Assembly (NCBI RefSeq): GCF_963169125.1
Contig: NC_084793.1
Location: 213,058,652-213,122,651, forward strand
DNA: 64,000 nt
Source of the DNA: Humulus lupulus
Lineage: Eukaryota; Streptophyta; Magnoliopsida; Rosales; Cannabaceae
Direction of reading: 5' to 3'
Part shown: positions 36,961 through 49,048 of the stretch, in pieces
Layout: each line of letters opens with the position of its first letter
Numbering within the stretch: position 1 is the stretch's first letter
Program-made: the position numbers and the translations under genes
The notes under the pieces: generated by a model
Told to the model about the DNA's origin: nothing
The model's input: only the letters and a program-made list of their open reading frames with translations
Databases searched by the model: none

Positions 36961-37311
36961 AAGCATCTGGTATGCCCCAGGACAAAGCTGTGCCCCGTGG
37001 CTGGTAGAGTGGGGGGACTAAGTTCCACAATAAACTATTTAAACTTCGTTGGCCCAGGCCATTGGAACTGGGATTGAGAATTAGGCGGGTAGGACTGAGA
37101 ACTTGACAAGCTAGTCAGAGTTGGTCTAGTCCAGGCCGTTGGAACCGGGACCAAACCCTCGGAGTCAGTTATGCACGTTGACAAAAGGAAATTTCCAAAA
37201 TGAATAACAAAAATAAGATAAACCGGAGAAAGCAATACAAATTGTCTTGGTCGCATACGTGTCCGGTAAAAGTTATTACAAAATTAAAAGTAGTAATGCG
37301 GAGATCCGAGC
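36961..37311 (-). other. Spacer downstream of the B antisense gene
   Basis: No gene is seen. It would hold the 3' untranslated region of the antisense gene. Confidence 0.45.
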
Positions 37312-40107
37312 CTAGGCTTCATCCTCTAGAAGCTCCACGTCTTCCTTCTCTTTGGCCTCGAATTTAGCCCTCTTCGATTCCGGGTCAGGGAAGACCAGAA
37401 GGTTCATGCTTTTGTCCTTGCGCCAAGCCATGTACATGGCCTCCTCGAAAGTGACTTACAACATGCCGTCCGCCTCCTCCTTTTCGCGGCGGGCCTCCTC
37501 ATGCGCCGTCTTCTCCTCACGAAGAGAGCTGTCCAGTTCGCGGACCCGAGCCGTCAAGTTCTGGATCTCCTCCTTGTCTCGGGCAGACTGAGCCGCGGCT
37601 GCCTCCAGAAGGGCTGCCCTCTCGTTGGCCTCAGTTTCTTTCTGGGACAAGGCCTCTTCCAGCTCGGCCTTGACACGATCGAACTCTGCGCGGTCTGCCC
37701 GAGCCTGGGCCGTCTCCCTGGCCAGGGCCTCTTTGGTGGCCTCCCTCTGGTTCACGACCGCCTCCAGCTCCAGCTAGATCATCTCCATCTTCATGGCCAA
37801 CTCGGGCACCAGATCGGCACTCCGATGGGACAGCAAATCAACCTGGAACAAAGCAAAGTTAAGAGGAATCCTTATAAACAAATAAGAAGAGGGAAGAAAA
37901 AGACACGAAGTAAACTTACTGCGGTGGCCTGATGGCGGAGAGCCTGGGAGATGAACAGCACGTCCAGGTTGGCTATCGTGGCATACCGCTTGAGCTGGAG
38001 ATTAGACATGGTGTTTCCCACCTGGTCCAACAAGTCCGCCGCCAAGGGGGTCGTGTCCTGCCCAAGCTTAGGGCGAAAGCCTGTCTCGGCAGCTAGCCAA
38101 TCCACGATCAGCTGGGGGGCGCTAAATGCCACTGGACGCTTAGCGAACTTGACCTGACGACGGATCGTCAGGGCCTTGTACGCCTCGTCTCTCCAGCCCC
38201 GGCCATTCTCCCAAGTTCGGGCAATCAGCCGGGACTGCTCATCCCGCACGACGACTTCCCCCTCCTCGAGTAGTGCCGGACGTATGGGGAGGGCCGGTAG
38301 TGTGGGAATCTCCTTCGCGACGAGCCGAATCTCGCCGGGCGACTCGTCGGCCGAACCAGCCCGCCTCGTCCGGGGCCTCTTATTCCCGATGCTGGCCTCC
38401 TCAGCACCCGCGTCCAAGCCCCTTTTCTCGGAACTTCGGCTGGCCGCGGTTCCCTTCTCTAGATCGATCACCGGGTGTTGGGCAGAGTTGGGGACTGCAG
38501 CCAGGTCCATGGCCTGGATGGAGACCACGGCAAGCGTTCCCCCACCAGGTCGAAGTTCTGCCCCTGGCGCCTCCTTGTTGAGGGGTGGGTCCGGGACTGC
38601 AGCTTCTGTTGTCTTTCTGGCAGCCTTCCTGGGCGCCCGGTCCTTGAGGAGTTGCCTCAGTTCGCTCGTGGGGGTAGACATGTCGGAGTCTCCTGCAAGA
38701 ACACAGAAAAAAGAGTTAGTACGATTAACCAAGATAATCAAAATCAAAACTAAGAGTGACCCAGGACGAACCCTCATCTAAGCCCCGAGCTAGACCCAAC
38801 TCATCTAACGCGAAGGAATGGACTCGATCCCCCATGTCGTTCGGGTTCAAGAAATTCCCATATTGAAGGAACCCAGACAAGAACATGAGAACCTATGAGC
38901 CTACGGGGACGGGAGACGAAGGTCTCATCTCTCCGTCAGCCCCGAACGTGGGGCCTCGAAGTGCTAGCCTATCCCTAGCTAAGTCCCCGACTTGGGGAGC
39001 ATAAGTTAAGAGCAAAGGTGAGTTACCTCGCCCTGATACGCTAGCCCCGGGGGTCCCCGTGTTCAGTAAGGCATCCTCGAAGAGATCTTCCAGCTCCTCC
39101 GAAGCGGCCACCTCCGTTTGCGCCAAGTCCCTTTTTTGCTTGGCCGCGTCGGCTTGCGCCGCTTTCTCCACCTCTGTGATATGATCAAGGGCCAGCTGCT
39201 CCCTGATGGCGACAATCTTCTCGCACTAGATTCCTAGAAGGTTCGGGATGACAATAGTTTGGTGGGCCGCGAGCATCCCGACCAGTCGGAGGTTGTCCGT
39301 ATTGATGTAGCCCCCTACGTCCAAGTCTTCCGCGTTCAGCCTGGAGTAAAACCTCCTCCATTCCAGGATAAACTGGGTGAGGGGAGTTTGAGCGAAAGGT
39401 CCTGCCACCCGAAGGAACACGATGAGAAAAAGAAGAGGAAAAGAGAAATCGGCCAGCTAAGGGTCGGGGAAACACTTACCCACTCGCTGGAAGTCCAGCA
39501 GCAGCGTGGGGTTCTTCTCCACGAGGAAACCGGACGTCATGAACCAGTAATGACGAACGTCCGGGGGATGCTTCTAGGAGCTTATGGGAGCGGGGTGACT
39601 GCTTCACGGCTTCAGCCTATAGAAGCCGTCCAGGGTCTTGTCCTTAGCATTGACCTGCGGTTCCATCTTGTAGAAATACAAGATCTCTGCAGGGGTCGGC
39701 TCCACGATCTCCTTCGCCGCGCAGAAGACTCGCCATTCCGCAAGAAGCCGGTAGGCTTGGGGCAGAAGCTGGAAGGGTGCAATTCCCACGTAGGTCAGGA
39801 ACCACACGAAGTAGTCATGAAGCGGGAGTGTGGCTCCCGCACTGATATGGCCAGCGCTCCAGGTCCCGAACCCTTCTACGGACGTGTGTGCCCGCTCCTC
39901 TATTCTGGCCAGGCGGTTGTGGAAGAGTCTAAGAGTGGACTCTATGCCTAGGTGCTTCTCCAGGATGTACATCATTCGGTAGTTCCGAAATAGATTTTGA
40001 ACCGTGTCCATCTCCCATCTGTTGCCCTTGGGGGTCCGGGACCCGGAGAGGACGACGGGGGCCCTGTAGACTTCCTCCTCTGAATAAAGGGTGACGCTCA
40101 TTGCCAT
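37312..40107 (-). pseudogene. Antisense spliced gene of element B (PF04195-like, coiled coil), broken
   Basis: The start is ATG 40107 (MAMSVTLYSEEE). Exons can be drawn at 40119-39476, about 39410-39027, 38692-37920 and 37842-37312, with GT/AG borders at the same places and phases as in A. Exon 1 holds the conserved domain (GATLPLHDYFVWFLTYVGI, AYRLLAEWRVFC). Exon 3 has a basic cluster GNKRPRTRR. Exon 4 is a Glu/Ala-rich coiled coil. In-frame stops lie at about 39604 and 39570 (exon 1), 39226 (exon 2), and about 37776 and 37456 (exon 4). The exon positions agree with A, which supports a real inherited gene. The function is unknown. Confidence 0.78.
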
Positions 40108-40119
40108 GACGGATGATCT

Positions 40120-40728
40120 GGGAACAGAGAAAAGAAACCAAGCAGTCAATACCAAAACCCAAGAAAGTCGGTTAAGGTACGGGGGATCTCCTACGGACTG
40201 CTTGGAGTCCCCTCCAGATCGGGTCCGGGTTCACCAGGGAACCGCGAGACCCAGATCGGGAATGAAAAAGGGGCTACTAAGTAGGCTCCACCGTCTGTCC
40301 AGGAAGCATCTGGACCCGGAGCAACCCGGACCAAGCGGCCTTCCTAACAATGTTCCTAAGCGTAAGCAAATTCTAGCAGCCTAAGCATATGAACTAAAGA
40401 GCAGCCTACGTTCATGTATTCACCAAGAAGGTCAGAAAGACTTACTGTGAGTAGTTGGCCGTAAAGGATGGTGGTTGTCCGACGGTAAGGACGGCAGAAC
40501 TTCGTTCTTGAACTGGTGAAGTCGATTTAGCAACTCGTCGATAGGGCCGGCCTAGGATGTGCACTCAGGCGGAGGGGCAGACGCTGGGACTGTTGGAAAT
40601 AGACGACGGCGCAGAATAAGCAGGCAGTGAAGGATGTCATCGGCGATATCGGACATACACGACTCCTCAGTTCTTGAAATGGCTCAAGAATGTAAAAGTG
40701 TCAAATGAAGGTCTGAGGAGTATTTATA
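40120..40728 (-). promoter_or_regulatory. Promoter and leader intron of the B antisense gene
   Basis: TATAAATA on the minus strand at 40728-40721, followed by a leader ending at the donor ACA/GTAAGT (intron from 40445). The acceptor TGTTCCCAG lies just before the exon that starts at 40119. Confidence 0.55.
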
Positions 40729-41232
40729 GAGACCCAAGTCCTGGTCTCTGATCCAGCGGATAGAAATTCCCCCATCCGACGGTCGAAAATCGTGCAGGGG
40801 CTTTTATGAGCACTCGGGAGCTGGATCCTAGCCATTTCAATCCAACGGCCCAGGAGAGGCGAATGTCAAAGGTCGCCCCATCCTACAGTCCACCTCAGTG
40901 CAGAAGCATTAATGAAGGACCCCCCATGCGGATGGGACGCTTCGGAATCCGTGCTGACGCACTAGCCTAGGCCTAGTGACCCTTGAGGTGATTAGGTGAC
41001 CTTTCGAGGTCAAGTGCCATCTTTGCAGCAGTCGCCTGGCGACACGTATATCCCTGCCACGAAGTGGGACTTAGGTAAACGTACCCAGACAATAGTAAAT
41101 GGTCCAGGCTCAGCATGCGGCCAGCATCACTGCCCTTTTCCACAGACCCACGATTCCAAGCAGGAACTGGGAAGGCAACCGTGGAGTATCCGGGAACAAG
41201 GCAAGCCTCCACCTCGCGGACCCAGGCGAAGG
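40729..41232 (+). other. Non-coding block before the B polypurine tract
   Basis: No gene is seen; small open frames on both strands lack any family signature. It matches the position of 6470-6899 in A. Confidence 0.5.
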
Positions 41233-41244
41233 CTTAGGGGTAAA
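41233..41244 (+). other. Polypurine tract of element B
   Basis: CTTAGGGGTAAA directly before the 3' LTR start TGTTATCC. Confidence 0.75.
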
Positions 41245-42139
41245 TGTTATCCCCATTTCCTGTCGTGGGCCCGGGACGATGGTCCAGGCCCATGGTCTGG
41301 GTGATTGGATATGGGCCCAGGCTAGGCCCACTTAGTACGGGAGTAACCAAGGATTACGGCCCAAGTGTGGTTCCGGACCAGGATGGTGTCCAGGAAAATG
41401 ATCCATGATAGTCGCCCGGGAGACGTATGGCCAGTTGGGGATACAGTCATGGTATACGCAAAATGATCCCAGAGCCTGGTAAACGGTCTGGGTCTGTGGT
41501 AAATGAAGAGGGACAGAGGTAAATGAACCCGGGTCATGTCCTCCAGGTTGGCAGGAAAAGGCATTCATGACCCTGAAGCCGCCCCACGACGCGTGGGAGC
41601 TGTCCCCACTTTTCACCTGCGGAAAAGGCCACCTCGAGATTGCACGCTGCTGTTTCAGACCTGTAGTGCCAGTACACTGACTAGCTTTGTCCCCTGAATC
41701 TGCCTCATAACTCAGAGTGCCCAGACCAAAAGCACCATTTTTTCAGCCGAAATATAGTTCTTGGGCCGCCCCATTGGGCCTTAATTATTCTTGGACCTAT
41801 GTATTTTTATCCTTTGTATTGGGCTTCCGCCAGAGAAGCCAAGAGTATGCACGTCTTTGATGGGCCCGGGTCATGCCCGGCCCAAACCCAGTGTTCTTAT
41901 GAGCCTATAAATACAGGCGATAGAACACTGGAGAAGGGATCTCTTTTCGACTTGTATACAGTTACTCTGTCAAAACATAGAGAGAAACTCCATTGTAAAA
42001 GACTTTCCAGGCTCTAATACAACTGACTCGTGGACTAAGGCTCATTAATGCCCCAACCACGTAAAAATCCTATTTTTACCTTCTAAATTCCATATCATTA
42101 GTCTTACCTAATCGTCATTAATATAGTTTCCGAAAATCT
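41245..42139 (+). repeat. 3' LTR of element B, last 9 bases missing
   Basis: Matches 28074-28977 up to AAAATCT; the final CGGTAAACA is absent. The next bases (ATTTGCTGTCGAT) match neither the LTR nor the host copy; the host copy then begins near 42155. Confidence 0.9.
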
Positions 42140-42154
42140 ATTTGCTGTCGATCA

Positions 42155-42718
42155 GCCAGATGGAGGAGAAACTTGTCGATCAACCCTAACAGTCTGAAGC
42201 CGAGAAAGAGAATCTAATTGCTGACATGGACCAATTGTGGAAGGATTCTCTTGTTGAGAAGGAGTATTCAGAGATAGCTTTCTTTTGCTTCTACTTGATC
42301 TGGAAGTCCAACAAAGATCTGAACTTAGATTTCCTTCCCGAGAAGACGCGAGCGAAGGAGCTTAGGAAGTGTCTGGCTCGTGAGATTGCCGAGGCTCAGG
42401 GTGGTATTTCAGATGGTACTCCTCGCCCTAGTTAGTCTTCTTTTGGTGTTTTACTCTGTCTTTCCTTCCATGCCATTGGTGGGGCACCTTATACTTGACA
42501 ATTTTTCATATGACATTTTATGCCTTTATGCTTTTTTTGTTATGAGTACTCAGTGTATTGATTGAAATTTTTTTATTTCCAATGCTTACTAAGTATATCA
42601 ACTTTCAACCCTCATTGGTTCAGGTATCAGTATACTCTGAACACATGTATTTTACATGCCATACTAACCTTACGCCTTTACATTTTTCATGCTAATAATC
42701 ATGGTAATATGAGTAGTA
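42155..42718 (+). repeat. Right copy of the 560-bp duplication flanking B (includes antisense-gene tail)
   Basis: Matches 27511-28073, including the last coding stretch of the D antisense gene (to the stop at 42433-42435) and its 3' flank. Unlike the left copy it reads straight through AGTAG into further D sequence, so it looks like the uninterrupted site. Confidence 0.9.
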
Positions 42719-43299
42719 TGATACTTCTCCAAGTACCATGAACAAAACAGGTCAGGTTGGCCACCCCATGGGTGATAGGCCGACCACCCTATAGGGTTGA
42801 TGGATTGGCCGACCACCCCATAAGGGGCATGGCTAGGAATCTCCCTACCAATGCCTTTTTTGTTTTTGTTTTTTGCACTTTCAGAACATATGTTGAACAA
42901 ATGTCCTAGAAAAACTTGAGCTTGCTTAGTACTTAAGGTCACGCTCTCATTTCTTGTGTATACCCTGATCAGTATGTACTATATGCCCCTAAGTGATCAT
43001 GGGTTTTAAAAGCCTTGGTCACTTGCTACTTTACCATGCCTTGTTTCGAGCATTTAGACACATAGTACTATCCTTTTCATCCAATGATGTAAGCAGCAAA
43101 TGCTTGTCCCTCATTGGTAGTCGGGTAATGGTTTCATACTCAGTATTAATGATACATATACACAGATGCAGATTGTGTAGCAAGTGTCGATCACGATCTA
43201 TGTAATCTCTCGTGTACTCGTTATAATGATTGTAGACAGAAATGTCTAAGTTGGACCAACAGGGTCTAGATGGGCTAATCAAGCCTGTAACAAGTCTTA
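42719..43299 (-). other. Non-coding D sequence between antisense gene and tandem array
   Basis: Contains two or three GGCCGACCACCC motifs (42760-42830) and a block similar to 16880-16940 of element C (TATGCCCC...AAGTGATC). In C, integrase follows this block; here it does not. Confidence 0.55.
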
Positions 43300-44075
43300 A
43301 ATCAAATTATCGATCGGTCCCTCAAGGACCAGATTCGATTATGATCCGATGATGGCGACTGGTCTTTGGACCAGTCTCTTATTTTTTGATCATATGGGTC
43401 GATAGGTTCCTCAAGAACTAGGATCAAACGTGATCAAATAATGGTGACTAGTCCTCGGACCAGTCTCTTTTGTTGATCATATGGGTCGATAGGTTCCTCA
43501 AGAACCAGGATCGAACGTGATCAATAAATTTAACGACAAAGTCCTAGGACCTGTCTCTTGTTTGGATCGTATGGGTCGATAGGCTCCTCAAGAACCTAGA
43601 TCGAACATGATCCATAAATTTGGTGACAAGGTCCTTGGACCTGTCTCTTGTTTGGATCGTATGGGTCAATAGGCTCCTCAAGAACCAAGATCGAACATGA
43701 TCCATAATTTGGCAACAAGGTCCTAGGACCTATCTCTCATTTGGATCGTATGGGTTGATAGGCACCTCAAGAACCTAGATCAAACATGATCCATAATTTG
43801 GCGACAAGGTCCTAGGACCTGTCTCTCTTGTTGATCGTGTGGGTCGATAGGTTCCTCAAGAACTAGGATCGAACATGATCAAATAGTTTGGCAACAAGGT
43901 CCTCGGACCTGTCTCTTGTTTGGATCTTATGGGTCGATAGGTCCCTCAAAGACCAGAATCAAACATGATCCGATAACTTGACGACAAGGTCCTAGGACCT
44001 GTCTCTCTTTTGGATCGTATGGGTCGATAGGTCCCTCAAGGACCAGAATCGAACATGGTCCAATGGAGTTGACAG
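43300..44075 (-). repeat. Tandem array in D, about 86-91 bp unit, about 9 copies
   Basis: ATGGGTCGATAGG recurs near 43394, 43480, 43571, 43661, 43750, 43839, 43929 and 44019, with AAGGTCCTAGGACCTGTCTC and TCAAGAACCAGGATCGAAC in each unit. The unit has internal dyads (GGTCCTAGGACC). It directly follows the end of RNase H, where integrase would be expected. Confidence 0.9.
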
Positions 44076-44140
44076 GTCTAAAGGACAAGTCCCTCGTTGA
44101 AAGAAATTTAAAGAATTAAGTGAAACTTAAGGAATTAATT

Positions 44141-46170
44141 TCATTCATTAATAGAAGCACAATGGCTTTTACACAGATAATTAAAAAATAATACATTTGC
44201 CTCCTGCTCAGCTATGCTTCTTTCCGCCAAGGATTCAATGGGAATGAAATTCAGGGTGTTCACATCTTTGGCACTAGCAAGCTTGGCTAAGGCATCAGCA
44301 TTGACATTCTGCTCCATCGGGACTTTTGTAATCGAGTATCTCTTGAATTGTGTCAACAAGTCCCTCACCTTGTTTAGGTACTGCACCATCCTAAGTCCCT
44401 TGGCTTGATACTCCCCCAGTACCTAGTACACCACTAGGGGGAATTACTGAATATCTCCAGGGATTGTGCATGCACATCCCGAGACAAGCATAATCCTGCT
44501 AATAATGCCTCATACTCAGCCTTGTTGTTTGAGGCATTGAATCCAAATCTAAGAGCACAATGGATTTGGTGATTCTCCAGAGTGATCAGTATGATTCCTG
44601 GGCCTGAGTTGTGTTCATTGGATGCTCCATCAACATATAGCTTCCATACAGGAGTTTCTCCTTCCTTCTCGATATCTCCATTCTTCGATTGGTACGAAGG
44701 GTCTTCAAGGTTGGTGCATTCGACTATGAAGTCTGCCAATGCTTGTCCTTTTATCGGCGTCCTCGAATGATAAGTGATATCAAATTGTCCTAGTTCCACT
44801 ACCCACTTGATTAATTGTCCCGAGGCCTCTGGTTTCTGAAGAACCTGTCTCAACGGTTGATCGGTCAGGACTCGGATCAAGTGAGCTTGGAAATATGGAC
44901 GCAACTTTCGAGAGACGATTACTAAGCAGTAGGCTAGCTTTTCAAGAGGGGGATACCTAGACTCCGCACCTACTAGCCTTTTACTGATATAGTATACAGG
45001 GTGTTGTACCCTGTTCTCTTCCTTTACCAAAGCAGCACTGATTGCATGCTTGGTGATTGCCAAATAGATGAATGACACTTCACCATATATTGGCTTCGCT
45101 AGGATGGGAGGTTGGGTGTGGTGCTCCTTCAGGGCTTGGAAAGCTTCCTCACATTTCTCGGTCCATTGGATCTTCTTGCTGCCCCTCAGTAAGTTTAAGA
45201 AAGGGACACACTTGTCTGTAGACTTTGATATGAACCTACTGCTACTCTCCCGGTTACGCTTTGCACTTCTTTGATTGTGGTAGGTGACTTCATGTTGATC
45301 AATGCTTTGATCTTCTCGGGGTTAGCCTCGATTCCACGTGAACTATGTATCCAAGAAACTTACCAGAACCAACTCCAAACGTGCACTTAAGAGGGTTCAT
45401 GCTATACTTTCTAAGTATTGCAAAGCATTCCTCCAAGTCTTGAACATGCCCTCCAACTTCTTTGGACTTGACCAACATGTCATCGACGTATACCTCCATA
45501 TTTTTTTCGATCAAGTCTCGGAACATGCCATTCACTAACGCTGGTAGGTGGCTCCTACGTTCTTCAAGTCGAATGGCATCACCTTATAACAGTACAATCC
45601 CTTGTCTATCCGGAAGCTAGTATGTTCCTCCTCGAGAGGATGCATACTTATTTGATTATATCCAGAATACGCATCCATGAATGAGAGTATTTCATGTCCT
45701 GCCGTTGCATCGACCAGTTGGTCTATTCTAGGTAATGGGAAGCAGTCTTTGGGGCAGGCCTTGTTCAGATCTGTGAAATCCACGCATGTTCTCCACTTCT
45801 TGTTTGGTTTTGGGACCAGCACGGGGTTTGATACCCAATCAGGGTAGTAGGCCTCCCTTATAAAACTATTTTCCTTGAGCCGCTCGACCTCCTCCTTCAG
45901 GGCTTGAGATCGGTCTTTGTCAAGTAGTCTCCTTTTTTGTTGCACTGGTGGGTAGTTCTTGTCTATATTGAGGACATGACTTATCACAGATGGAGAAATT
46001 CCAACCACGTCCTTATGTGACCAGGCAAAGACGTCCTGGTTTTTCTTCAAAAATTCCACCAACCGTGCTTTAATTTCCACCTTTAACTCCTTCCCGAATT
46101 TGATTACTCTAGTTGGGTCCTCCTCATCTAGTAGGACTTTGTCAAGATCTTCGATTGGTCCTACCCCCAT
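44141..46170 (-). pseudogene. Reverse transcriptase-RNase H of element D; pol ends here
   Basis: RT (46170-45300) has WRTCVDFTDLNKACPKDCFP, FMDAYSGYNQIS and YVDDMLVKSK. RNase H (45078-44141) has LYVDGASNEHN, SNNKAEYEALLAG and VNADALAKLAS. A small deletion breaks the frame near 45535, another frame change lies near 45300, and a further one near 44434. The last frame ends naturally at 44141 after NYLCKSHCASINE. No integrase motif (zinc finger, D,D,E core or EGPY tail) follows anywhere in D. Confidence 0.88.
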
Positions 46171-46224
46171 GACGTCATCCCCAAAGCGAGGATCGATGTT
46201 GTTTCCCTCGCTCTGGGAAACTTG

Positions 46225-46908
46225 CTATAATAACAAAACTTCGTTAAAAGGAGCCCCCGACTTCAGTATAGTGTTTCTTTCAACGTCAACTTCCATGTTG
46301 ACAACCTCATCGGTTCCTTCATTCCCTTCACAGCAAATTACTATCATGTTGTTTATGCATTGTCCTTTCTTTTCCTTGACCAATGACGCATTATAGCATT
46401 CTCGTGCCTCCATTTGGTTACCATGTACGCATCCTTGCCCTGCGCTGGTGGGGAACTTCAAAGATAGATGCCAGATAGATATTGTTGCGTGTAACGCCAT
46501 CAGGAGGGGTCTCCTGAGCACTACATTGTAAGTTGATGAGAAAATTACCACCAGGAAGTATGTCATCACAGTCTCGTGTCTGGGGGCATCCCCCACCGTG
46601 ACTGGTAGTCTGATAGTTCCTGCTAGTGCTAGGCCTTCTCCCGTGAACCCATATATCACTTGGGAACACGGTGTCAGGTCCTTGACCGTGAGCTTCATCT
46701 TCCCGATGGATGATTTGTAGATGATATCTACTGAGCTTCCCGTATCCACCAAACATCTCTTCACTCGGGCATTGGCGATTTGAATAGTAAGGACCAGAGG
46801 GTCATTGTGGGGGTACCTCACGTGTCTGGCGTCATCCTCTATAAAAGTGAGAGTTTCACTTTCATACTTTGGATTTTTTTTGGAGACCGCTCCTCGACTA
46901 CCATACAC
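46225..46908 (-). pseudogene. Aspartic protease region of element D
   Basis: Active site CLVDTGSSVDIIY, then YGFTGEGLALAG and the stretch STYNVVLRRPLL at the end. The preceding FIEDDARHVRYPHNDP is the usual gypsy lead-in to protease. The ORF runs to a stop at 46225, just before RT. Confidence 0.85.
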
Positions 46909-46967
46909 TGGGAAGACTCACCTACCTCATGTCTGAAGGTCCTTGCATATCGATCACGAGCATTGTT

Positions 46968-48994
46968 ACTGTTGCCTGCTATGTGGGGCCCTCCACATAT
47001 GGTATCCAGTGTGAATTCTACAACTGGCGGCTCCAGTGGTGGACTCCTCTGCCTTTAAAATTCTAGATTCTTGCTTGGGGTTTCGGTCTTGCCTCGGTAC
47101 CTCAAGAGTTTTCCTAATCGGAGAAGAAAGTTTATCTCATCTTTCAATTGTTTGCACTCGTTTGTGTCGTGCCCATAATCATTATGGAAACGAAAAACCT
47201 TATTCTTGTCCTTCTTTCCTTTTGAACGCAAGGGTGGTGGCTCTCGGTATGGTACCTCCTGGTATGTTGCCAAGTAAATCTCAGCCCTTGATGTAGTCAG
47301 GATGGTATAATTAGTGAACCTGGGCTGGTAGGGTTGATGCTTAGCTTGTTCGTCTGCGGGTGCTGACTTAGCATTCTTTTCTCCACCCTGCTCGGCCCCT
47401 GAGGCATTCCTCTTCTTACCGTTGCCCCCACTATCGCCCTAAGGCTTTATGCCATTTTTATCTGCCTTGATTTTGGTCGGATGGTTTATGCCTTTTTCTT
47501 CCTTCATGATAGCATCATTTAGCTTCATGTATTTGTCGGCTCGGTCCAGGAACTCCTGTAAGGTGTTGATAGGGTTTCTGTGTATAGTATCCCACAAGGG
47601 ACTATGATAAATTATTCATGCCGAGATGGCAATGAACTTCCCTTCATCTCCTACCGTGGATGCTTGGTTTGCCTCTCTCATGAATATGTGAATGTAGTCT
47701 TTCAGGGATTCATCTTTCCCTTGCTTGATGTCAGCTAACTGATTGGCATAAATTGGTTGAATCTGTCCGGCACTAAAGACCTTGTAGAATTCCTTCCTGA
47801 ACTGCTCCCAGGAAGTGATGGATCCAGGTTTGAATTTCCAATACCATTCCTAAGCTAACTCAGAGATAGTGGTAGGGAATACCCTGCACCTATAATCATG
47901 CTCCACACCGAGTAACTCTATCTGATCCTCGAACTTCCCAATGTGTCCTAATGGGTCCTCCTTCCTAGTGTATGTAGGAAGTTTTGGGGTCTTGTATTTC
48001 GGTGGTGGTTGGGAAGCTTGGATCTTGGCACTGAAAGGTCTCCCACTTCTATGAGCTAGCTCGATATCCGAAGGTTTCTTTGTTAGACCCTGAACAGCCA
48101 TAATGAGTGCATCTGTTTGAGTCTGCACTGTTGGTGGGATCGCTACTCCAGGTGGGGTAGATGTCCCTAGTACCCCCTCCTGAGCACTGGTCCTCCTATT
48201 GATGACCTCCCTCAAATCCTGAGGTTGCGCATTCATCGGTTACTTTCCCTTGCGAGACTGAGGGTGTAGGGGGGGGGGGGGTAGGTCCGCCTTGCCCTTG
48301 TCGGTGCGACCTTACCCCCAAGCCTCTCCTCCTACATGACTTTGAGACTTTGAGCAGCCATTTCCATTCCTATCACACCTCTCAGATGTTTGACCCTCAT
48401 CTCCTCCATTATTTCGTTTGTCCCCCTGGGAGGGGGCCTTCGGGTTGGTAATACTCCTACTCCGAGATGAAGTGTTATTCTTCTTAGTCATGGAGGAGGC
48501 AATCTTGGTCTGTGCCTCTTCATCCTATCTCTGGGAAAATGGTTCTGAGAGTGTCCTTGGGGTCCTACTCCTCCCTTGGGACTCTCTGTTATTGTTGTCT
48601 CGCATTCCTACTGCTTTGGCCTGAGCCTCCTTCATCGCCTGAGCAGCAGCTTCAACGTTAGCTCGGGCTAATTGAATAACCACTCCAAGGCCATAGCAGC
48701 CTGCTAGTGTCTCGGATCAGCTTCCTGCTCCCTTTGGATCATTCTTTGGACCTGCTTATCTATCTCCCGTCGTTGTCATTCCATAGTCTCCCTCTAAAGG
48801 GAAATTTCTGCAGCAAAGGCCTCCTGCCTCGCCAGATATTATGCCATCTCCTCCTGGTGAGCGTCCTGTGGATCTTCGGCATCAGGTTGATCTCCAACCT
48901 CCACCTGAGGTTCGTTAACGAGATCTATGGGATTTTGGGTGGTGGAATCCCTGGGAGCAATCTTCTTTATCTGACTGGATTTTGGAGGCATCAT
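46968..48994 (-). pseudogene. gag of element D
   Basis: Starts MMPPKSSQIKKIA at 48994 and meets a stop at 48839. Later fragments (48236-47850 and on to 47055) hold the gag domain (KYKTPKLPTYTRKEDPLGHI, then WEQFRKEFYKVF and ESLKDYIHIFMREA after a stop at 47850) and the knuckle remnant FRFHNDYGHDTNEC, in which the first Cys is Phe. Several stops and frame changes lie between 48839 and 48240. A G-run at about 48270-48280 lies in this stretch. Confidence 0.8.
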
Positions 48995-49025
48995 AAAAAT
49001 GATGAAAATGTGTTTCTTGATTTCG

Positions 49026-49048
49026 TACTCTCTATGAAAGCACCAAAA
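49026..49048 (-). other. Primer binding site region of element D
   Basis: Minus strand TTTTGGTGCTTTCATAGAGAG follows the 5' LTR end GGTCAACA; nearly identical to that of element B. Confidence 0.65.

Larger units (their letters stand above)
28074..42139 (+). mobile_element. Gypsy element B (Tat-like, complete layout, 3' LTR clipped)
   Basis: 5' LTR 28074-28977, primer site, gag (29037-31531), protease-RT-RNase H-integrase (31553-35432), a 60-bp tandem array (35690-36960), an antisense spliced gene (40107-37312, minus strand), a polypurine tract and the 3' LTR (41245 to about 42139). The 3' LTR lacks its last 9 bases and is joined, through about 13 bp of unrelated sequence, to a second copy of the host sequence. 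gag-pol carries about ten stops and two frame changes, so B cannot move by itself. The protein domains are close to those of A. Confidence 0.93.

Noticed and set aside
43300..44075. Satellite or centromeric repeat
   Set aside because: Only about nine copies within one element at a fixed position; better explained as an internal array of D.
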